Assembly: GCF_029867415.1 (NCBI RefSeq)
Contig: NC_081186.1
Span: forward strand, 30,445,915 to 30,509,914
DNA: 64,000 bases
Source of the DNA: Vicia villosa
Lineage: Eukaryota > Streptophyta > Magnoliopsida > Fabales > Fabaceae
Reading direction: 5' to 3'
Below, one piece after another: positions 57,119 to 64,000 of the stretch (positions are counted from its first letter, which is position 1; each line of letters starts with the position of its first letter). A program made the position numbers and the translations under genes. The notes below the pieces were generated by a model. That model was not told where the DNA came from and made no database searches. It saw only the letters and a program-made list of their open reading frames with translations.

Positions 57119-57135
57119 ACTCTCCCCCACTAAAG
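57119..57135 (-). other. polypurine tract of the inner Tekay
   Basis: On the minus strand CTTTAGTGGGGGAGAGT lies just before the 3' LTR. Confidence 0.85.
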
Positions 57136-57159
57136 AGTTTTCGTCCTCGAAAACATACC

Positions 57160-60100
57160 TCAAGCAAATAGTTCCGGATAGGAATCTTTCATCTGGCTTT
57201 CTAACTCCCGGGTGACGTTTCCATCAGCTGGTCCTCCCCAAGCTACTCTGACTAAAGCTATTTCCTTGCCCCGTAATTGCTTCAGTCTTATATCTTCAAT
57301 CCTCACAGGTAATGTTTCAACCGTTAAGTTGTCTTTAACCTGCACATCATCCACTTGGATCACGTGGGACGGATCCGAAATGTATTTCCTCAATTGAGAC
57401 ACATGAAATACATCATGCAAGTTGGCAACCATTGGCGGTAACGCAATACGATATGCCACTTCTCCCACTCTTTTCGAAATTTGGAATGGTCCAATAAAAC
57501 GCGGAGTCAACTTCTTTGACTTCAAAGCTCGACCAACACCCGTCATAGGAGTAACCTTCATAAACACATGATCTCCCTCTTGAAACTCAAGTGTCTTCCT
57601 CCTTTTATCATAATAACTCTTTTGACGACTCTGAGAAGCTTTCATCTTTTCTTGTATCATCTTAATCTTCTCCGTAGTATGTTGTACAATTTCTGGTCCA
57701 ATCACAGCACTCTCACCAGCTTCGTACCAACACAATGGAGTTCTACATCTCCTACCATACAATGCCTCAAATGGAGCCATACCTATACTCGAATGAAAAC
57801 TGTTGTTGTAGGTAAATTCGTTCAAAGGCAGATAATTATCCCAAGCACCTCCTTTTTCTAACACACAAGCACGTAACAAGTCTTCTAACGACTGAATTGT
57901 CCTCTCAGTCTGTCCATCCATCTGCGGATGATAAGCAGAACTTAGTCTCAGCTTAGTACCCAAAGCCTTCCGCAAACCTTCCCAGAACTTCGACGTAAAT
58001 CTTGGATCTCTGTCTTACACGATACTCGAAGGAATACCATGTAGACTAACTATCTTCTCAATATACAATTGAGCCAGCTTTTCCATCGGATAATCTATTC
58101 TTATTGGTATAAAATGTGCAGACTTCGTCAATCTGTCTACCACGACCCAGATAGCTTCACAATTCTTAACAGTTCTCGGCAAACCCGAAACAAAATCCAT
58201 TGATATGCTATCCCATTTCCACTCAGGAATAAACATCGGTTGCATAAATCCAGATGGCTTCTGATGTTCAACCTTTGACTTCTGACAAGTCAGACAAGAA
58301 TACACAAACTCAGCAATTTCTTTCTTCATTCCAGGCCACCAAAACAACTTTTTCAAGTCATGATACATCTTGGTAGCACCAGGATGAATACTTAATCCAC
58401 TACGGTGTCCTTCTTCTAAAATATTTCTTCGGAGTTCAGCAACATCAGGAACACAAACTCTGTCTCCAAACCTCAGTATACCATTCTCGTCAACTCTGAA
58501 TTCACCGCTCTTGCCTTGGTTAATCAAAGTCAACTTATCCACCAACTCTACATCAGCTTTCTGGTCCTCTCGAATCTCTTCCAAAATACCACTAGTCAGC
58601 TTCAGCATTCCCAACTTAACACTGACAGGAGTGTCTTCGCATACTAAACTCAAATCTCTGAATTGTTCAATTAAGTCCAATTATCTTACCATCAGCATAG
58701 ACATATGCAAGGACTTCCTACTCAAAGCATCGGCAACCACGTTTGCTTTACCCGGATGGTAATTCAGCCCAAAATCATAATCCTTAAGGAACTCTAACCA
58801 CCTTCTTTGCCTCATATTCAGCTCTTTTTGATCAAATAGATACTTCAGACTCTTGTGATCACTAAACACTTCAAACCTCGAACCATACAGATAATGTCTC
58901 CACAATTTCAACACAAATACCACTGCTGCCAATTCTAAGTCATGAGTCGGATAGTTTCTCTCATGCACTTTGAGTTGTCTCGACGCATAAGCGACTACCT
59001 GTTGATTCTGCATTAGTACACCTCCTAATCCCAACAACGAAGCATCACAATATACAACAAAAGATTCCGCCGGATTCGGCAAAATCAAGATCGGCGCACT
59101 AGTCAACCTCTTCTTCAACTCTTGGAATCCTTCTTCACATTTCGAATCCTAGATGAATGCTTGACCCTTTCTAGTCAACTTAGTTAACGGCAACGCTAGC
59201 TTTGAAAAACCTTCAATGAACTTTCTATAGTAACCCGCAAGACCAAGGAAACGACGGATTTCGGAAACAGACTCCGGAGCTTCCCATTGAGACACTGCTT
59301 CTACTTTCGTTGGGTCAACGGCAATACCATCTTTAGAAATTACATGCCCAAGAAAGCTTACTTTACTTAGCCAGAACTCACACTTTGACAGTTTCGCATA
59401 AAGTTTCTTTTCCTTCAGTAGTTGTAATACCACCCTTAGATGCTTTGCATGTTCTTCTTCACTCTTAGAATATATTAGAATATCGTCGATAAATACCACC
59501 ACAAACTGATCCAGGTAAGGATGGAAGATCCTATTCATATATTCCATGAAAACTCCCGGTGCATTAGTTACTCCAAATGGCATCATTGTAAACTCGTAAT
59601 GGCCATACCTTGTTCTAAATGCCGTTTTCTGAATATCGTTCGTCTTCACCCGAATCTGATGATATCCCGACCTCAAGTCAATTTTGCTGAACACACTCGC
59701 ACCAACCAATTGATCCATCAAATCATCAATCCTCGGTAATGGATACCGATTCTTGATAGTAACTTTATTCAGCTGTCTATAATCCACACACAATCTCATA
59801 GAACCTTCTTTCTTCTTTACCAATAACACCGGCGCACCCCACGGCGACACACTAGGACGAATGAATTCTTTTTCCAGTAACTCTTCTAGCGGACTCTTCA
59901 ACTCTGCTAGTTCAGATGCCGACATACGATACGGTGCCATCGACACCGGACTAGTTCTAGGAACTAACTCAATAGCAAATTCTACCTCCCTCTCTGGCGG
60001 TAACTCTCTTACATCTTCTGGAAAGACTTCTTGAAATTCACATACTACCGGTAAGTCACTACTCACCACTTTCTTCTTCACTTCCATGGATGCAATCAAC

Positions 60101-61527
60101 ATAAACACGGCAGCCCCGTCCATCATTGCTTCATCCACTTGTCTAGCAGTCATTGCTAAACCCTCAACACCGACATCTTCCGGAAAAATAACCGTCTTCG
60201 TGAAACAGTTGATATGAATCCGATTAAATTGCAACCAATTCATACCCAGGATGACATCAAGTTGTTCCAATGGAAGGCACACTAAGTCCATTCCGAACTG
60301 TCTACCAAAAATATCAATTGGACAGTTCAAATAGGCAAACGAAGTAGTCACTGAACCCGACGCAGGAGTGTCAATGATCATACTTCCATGAATATCAGAT
60401 ATTTCCAAGTTCAGACGTTTAGCACAATCCAACGAAATAAACGAGTGAGTTGCTCCAGTATCTATTATTGCAATTAAAGGAGTGTCATGGATAAAACACG
60501 TACCTTTAATCAATCGATCCTCTGGAGTAGTCTCTGAACCTGATAAAGCAAAAACTTTACCCCCAGCTTGATTCTTCTTTGGCTTAGGACACTGTGGACT
60601 AATGTGACCTTCTTCACCACAGTTATAACAAGTCACAGTCCTTCCCTTGCAGTCAACAGCAATGTGGCCTGCTCTACCACACATGTAGCACTTCTTCTCT
60701 TCGCTTTTGCACTCGTGAACATGATGTCCAGGTTCCCCACACTTAAAGCACTTAACAGGGGCACTAGAGTCTCCCCCACTAGGCTTCTTCCAACCTCCAG
60801 CTTTATAATTACCCCTACCATATGGTTCACCACGGTCCATAGGCTTCTTCCCTTTCTTGTCAACTAACTCGCGAGAGTGAGATGACTTCAGCTTGAGGTT
60901 ATCCTCTTCATAGATCCTACTACAATCCACCAAATCTGTAAACCGACGAATCCTCTGGTACCTGATTCCCTGCTTAATTTCATCGCGAAGACCATTCTCG
61001 AACTTAACACATTTCGAAAATTCGCTCGCTTCATCATTGTTATAGTGGACATAGTACTTGGCCAGCTCAACAAACTTTGAAGCATACTCCGGCACCGTCA
61101 TGTTACCTTGTGTCAGCTCCAAAAACTCAACTTCTTTCCTGCCCCGAACATCCTCAAGAAAGTACCTCCTCAGGAATTCTCGCCTGAATACAGCCCAAGT
61201 GATCGCTACACCTGCAGATTCAAGTTCATCTCTACTAGCCATCCACCAATCATCAGCTTCTTCAGACAGCATGTGAGTCCCATACCTCACCTTCAGCTTT
61301 TCAGCACAATCGATCAATCTGAAGATCCTTTCGATTTCCTTCAGCCACCTCTGAGCGCCTTCGGGATCGTGCGTGCCTTTGAACAACGGAGGATTATTCC
61401 TCTGAAAGCTATTCAGCTGCCTGTCAGCACCAATACCAGCCCCATTGGCATTCCCTCCTAATACACCAGCAATCATGCCCAGAGCCTCAGCAATCGCGTC
61501 GTTATTTCTTCCTCCTCTTCCGGCCAT
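57160..61527 (-). pseudogene. inner Tekay gag-pol polyprotein with three stops
   Basis: One minus-strand frame of about 1455 codons starts at ATG 61527. Gag comes first, with three CCHC zinc knuckles at residues 260-273, 280-293 and 300-313. The protease has D-T-G at residues 356-358. RT has LCVDYRQLN near 579-587 and F-I-D-D at 679-682. RNase H starts from [14 protein letters not shown]. Integrase has an HHCC finger ([13 protein letters not shown], then CLTC) and the DDE core. The C-terminal stretch LRGKEIALVRVAWGG...SYPELF is in the chromodomain position. Stops are TAG at 59149-59151 (end of RT), TAA at 58681-58683 (after RNase H) and TAA at 58015-58017 (integrase core); no frameshift is needed. 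Chromodomains of this clade are thought to steer integration by chromatin marks; here the domain looks degenerate in its last third. Confidence 0.93.
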
Positions 61528-61645
61528 TGTTCTACTAAATATCAGACAATATTCATTAGAACAAGAAGTATCGACAGTGTCAACTTTACACTAATCGTAT
61601 ACAAAGGATTAACCGACACTAAGATTCTGACTCAAACGACCGACT
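61528..61645 (-). other. leader of the inner Tekay between PBS and gag
   Basis: A short AT-rich untranslated stretch. It has no ORF. Confidence 0.8.
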
Positions 61646-61659
61646 ATGCTCTGATACCA
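61646..61659 (-). other. primer binding site of the inner Tekay, initiator-Met tRNA type
   Basis: On the minus strand TGGTATCAGAGCAT lies four bases after the 5' LTR. It is the standard tRNA-iMet PBS. Confidence 0.92.
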
Positions 61660-61663
61660 CTAT

Positions 61664-63518
61664 TGTAACACCCTTCTAAACCCCGCAGAAAATTAACATT
61701 TAAAATGAGAGTGAAACATGAAGCAGAGTATTACAACGCCAACAAAATAACCAAATATTCATGTCATGCCATAAAGGAACGATAAACCAAAAATTATTCA
61801 GGTAGTATGTTAACACAGCGGAATATTCTTAACAACTGAATAATCAAACATCTAGAGTCGAAGACTCATAATTCAACCATAAACCATAAACAAAACAGAA
61901 GTCTATCAGCCAATTCTAAAATAACGTTCCCGGTGTTACACGACCAGAGCATGACACAGACCCAACTGACTCTAACGAACTACTTGACAAGCTAATCCTC
62001 ACCAAGTACACAAGCTACTCCTCAATCTGAAAAAATAACAACAGTAAGGGTGAGTTTCATTCGCATTAACAAATGTTATAGGTATATAAACAATACAACT
62101 TCATCCATAAATTATTCACCCAAATCAATTATATTCAGATAATATAGCAACATTCGTCAATTACAGTCATTCATACCAAAATACACACAAATTATAACAT
62201 TGGACAACTTCCATTCATGTTACAATTATACACAACAACTTAATGCAATGCAACTAAATGCATGTGGTACCAAACATGGGATAACCCATCTCACCGATCC
62301 ACCACCATAAAGATTCAGCTACTTCTCTCACCAATTCCACACAATGGGAATTAGCTACCGCTGTCCCACCACCATAAGGGATACAGCCCACAACATGATT
62401 ATGAAATGCATGCATCACATACCGCATGCTAATCATCAACACCAAACAACTGACAATCATAATCATCAACCGATGCAATAACAATATAAACCACCACAAC
62501 CAATTTAAATCAAGGGTTTAAATTAAATTCGAGTCACGACTCAAACACTATTTTATTGCATAATCACTTAATTAGCCTCACTGTGCTCGAAACGGCACAT
62601 CAAACAGACTAACAGTTAAAAAGTTATACATCGTTAAACTTTTAAAAAAAACCCAAACAGCAACAGCACGCGGCGCCAAGCTTGGTTCGCGGCGCGAACT
62701 GAGTGTTCCAAAAATCCTTGGCTCCCTGCCAAGCTGTTCGCGGCGCAAACACCTGTACGCGGCGCGAAACGAGAGAAAAATTACGCCTTCGCGGCGCCAA
62801 CACAGGTACGCGGCGCGACCTGTGCGTATCACAACATCCTGGCATTCTGCCCACCTGTTCGCGGCGCCAACCATGTGCACGCAGCGCGAACCGGTGATTT
62901 CAGAAACCCCGACCTGCAGAAAACAACATTCTATACCTCCCAATTGCTCTCAAATCATATCAGTACGAATTTCAGAAAAATAAACCACACATACAACATA
63001 AATTGCACGTTTACACATACTGCTAATCATGTTTAACATCATTATTCAACACCAATCATCATTCACAACCTAAATTGAATCAAAGTTCTATAAACCCCAA
63101 AACCCCAAACCCGACATATAATCCAATTCGAAATTCTAACATACAAATTCCATTGAATCATTCATACAACCCATAATAGAGGTTAATGAGAAGAATCCCC
63201 CCTTACCTTGGCCAAATTCTTGAATTGGTTCCTCTTCCTCTTTGGCTCTCCTTCACGTTCTTCAGTTCCTCTTCTCACGGCTTCTGGTTTTCACGTTCTA
63301 ATTTTTCCCTTCTCTTCTTGTTTTCCTTTATTTTATGAAAAACATAAAATTAGAAATGGGCTCTTACACAATTACACCCCCACTTTACTAATTCCACCGC
63401 ATGGCCCAATAACTTAACATTTCATTATTTTTCCACATAATTCAACAAAATGTTAATTTCCCATAATTAATTTAAAACTTGATTAAATTAATTAAATAAT
63501 AATTTTCGGGATGTTACA
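61664..63518 (-). repeat. 5' LTR of the inner Tekay
   Basis: It is 1855 bp long, with an 8-bp insertion (repeated AACCCCAA) relative to the 3' LTR and scattered substitutions. It is followed on plus by AGGCA at 63519-63523. Its word array is at 62667-62891. Confidence 0.95.
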
Positions 63519-63523
63519 AGGCA

Positions 63524-64000
63524 CACTAAGTCCATCCTGAATTCTCTGCCAAAAATGTCAACCGGACAATTCAAGCATGCAGACGAAGTAGTTACTGAAC
63601 CCGACGCAGGAGTGTCAATAACCATACTTCCATTTATATCAGATATCTCAAGATTCAACCTTATAGCACAATCCAAAGAAATAAAAGAATGAGTTGCTCC
63701 AGTATCAATAATTGCAACTAAAGGTGTGCCATGAATGAAACACGTACCTTTAATCAGTCTGTCTTCTGGAGTAGTCTCTGACCCGGTCAAAGCAAAAACC
63801 TTTCCCCCCGATTGGTTCTTCTTTGGCTTGGTACAAATCGGACTAATGTGACCCTCTTCTCCACAGTTGTAACAAGTCACACTCTTCCTCTTACAATCAG
63901 CAGCAATATGACCCACCTGATCACACTTTTAACATTTCTTCTGATCATTCTTACACTCGTTCCGACGATGTCCCACCTCACCACAATTGTAACATCTGAT
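63524..64000 (-). pseudogene. outer Tekay gag C terminus and protease, partial
   Basis: On the minus strand from the window edge: a first zinc knuckle C-Y-N-C-G-E-V-G-H-R-R-N-E-C, a second with TAA (63929-63931) in place of its second residue, and a third [14 protein letters not shown]. Then a linker and the protease with I-I-D-T-G-A-T-H-S follow. The frame is cut at 63519 by the inner Tekay and resumes at 55272. The upstream part of gag, PBS and 5' LTR lie beyond 64000. Confidence 0.9.

Larger units (their letters stand above)
55273..63518 (-). mobile_element. inner Tekay-type chromovirus, complete
   Basis: It is 8246 bp with LTRs of 1855 bp (5', 61664-63518) and 1846 bp (3', 55273-57118). 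It has an initiator-Met tRNA PBS, a PPT, a single gag-pol frame and the target duplication AGGCA. The LTRs differ at about 28 sites by eye (near 1.5%), plus small indels. It is full length and damaged only by three stops, so it inserted recently compared with its host Tekay. Confidence 0.95.
50271..64000 (-). mobile_element. outer Tekay-type Ty3/gypsy chromovirus, 5' end outside window
   Basis: On the minus strand, gag-protease (64000-63524), then RT, RNase H, integrase and chromodomain-like C terminus (55272-52240), PPT and 3' LTR (52197-50271). It is split at 55272/63519 by the inner Tekay. The 3' LTR starts TGTAACACCC and ends GGGTGTTACA as written on plus, so its ends are perfect 10-bp inverted repeats. 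It is inserted in the SIRE env-like ORF; TCCTT at 50266-50270 is the expected target duplication. It has many stops and indels and is older than the inner copy. Confidence 0.9.

Overview
This window is intergenic repeat DNA from a large plant genome, most likely a legume. The basis is several Ogre/Tat-type Ty3-gypsy elements, one with an Ogre-style intron and an extra ORF1, together with Athila-like, Tekay-like (chromovirus) and SIRE-like (Ty1-copia) retrotransposons. Such Ogre richness is typical of tribe Fabeae (pea, vetch, lentil, grass pea), but the tribe is inference. I see no host gene, no rRNA, no functional tRNA and no CRISPR. Essentially all 64 kb can be assigned to LTR retrotransposons nested in one another.

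Left nest (1-39495). A plus-strand Ogre element fills 1-4123 and 11581-21691; its 5' LTR lies left of the window. It keeps ORF1, a protease, a 360-bp GT-AG intron, RT-RNase H-integrase, a long 3' untranslated region and a 4.96-kb 3' LTR, but it has lost gag and carries several stops. A non-autonomous Athila-like element (4124-11580, target duplication GTTGG) is inserted in its pol. The Ogre itself sits in the 3' LTR of a minus-strand Ogre-like element (21692-36527) that has PBS, PPT, two LTRs and only a decayed gag. That element in turn interrupts a plus-strand Ogre-like LTR (36528-39495).

Right nest (39496-64000). A fragment of an antisense SIRE env-like gene (39496-39801) is followed by the 5' LTR and gag start of a plus-strand SIRE element. 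A block of about 4.0 kb, from inside the Ogre-like LTR to inside SIRE gag, is directly duplicated (37111-41105 and 41106-45102). The SIRE element continues with broken gag, protease and integrase, no RT-RNase H, and a large env-like ORF. At 50271 this ORF is cut by a minus-strand Tekay element that runs off the right edge. Inside that Tekay lies a second, complete Tekay (55273-63518, target duplication AGGCA) whose single gag-pol frame is broken only by three stops.

The least expected signals are not genes. (1) Both Ogre-type elements carry, between coding region and 3' LTR, arrays of small hairpins whose stem sequences differ from unit to unit but stay complementary, which looks like selection on RNA structure. 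(2) LTRs of several unrelated families each hold a cluster of one family-specific short palindromic word; the two Tekay LTRs have different words at the same relative position. (3) The Ogre LTR contains a relic with tRNA-like A and B boxes at normal tRNA spacing. LTR divergences quoted are rough counts by eye.
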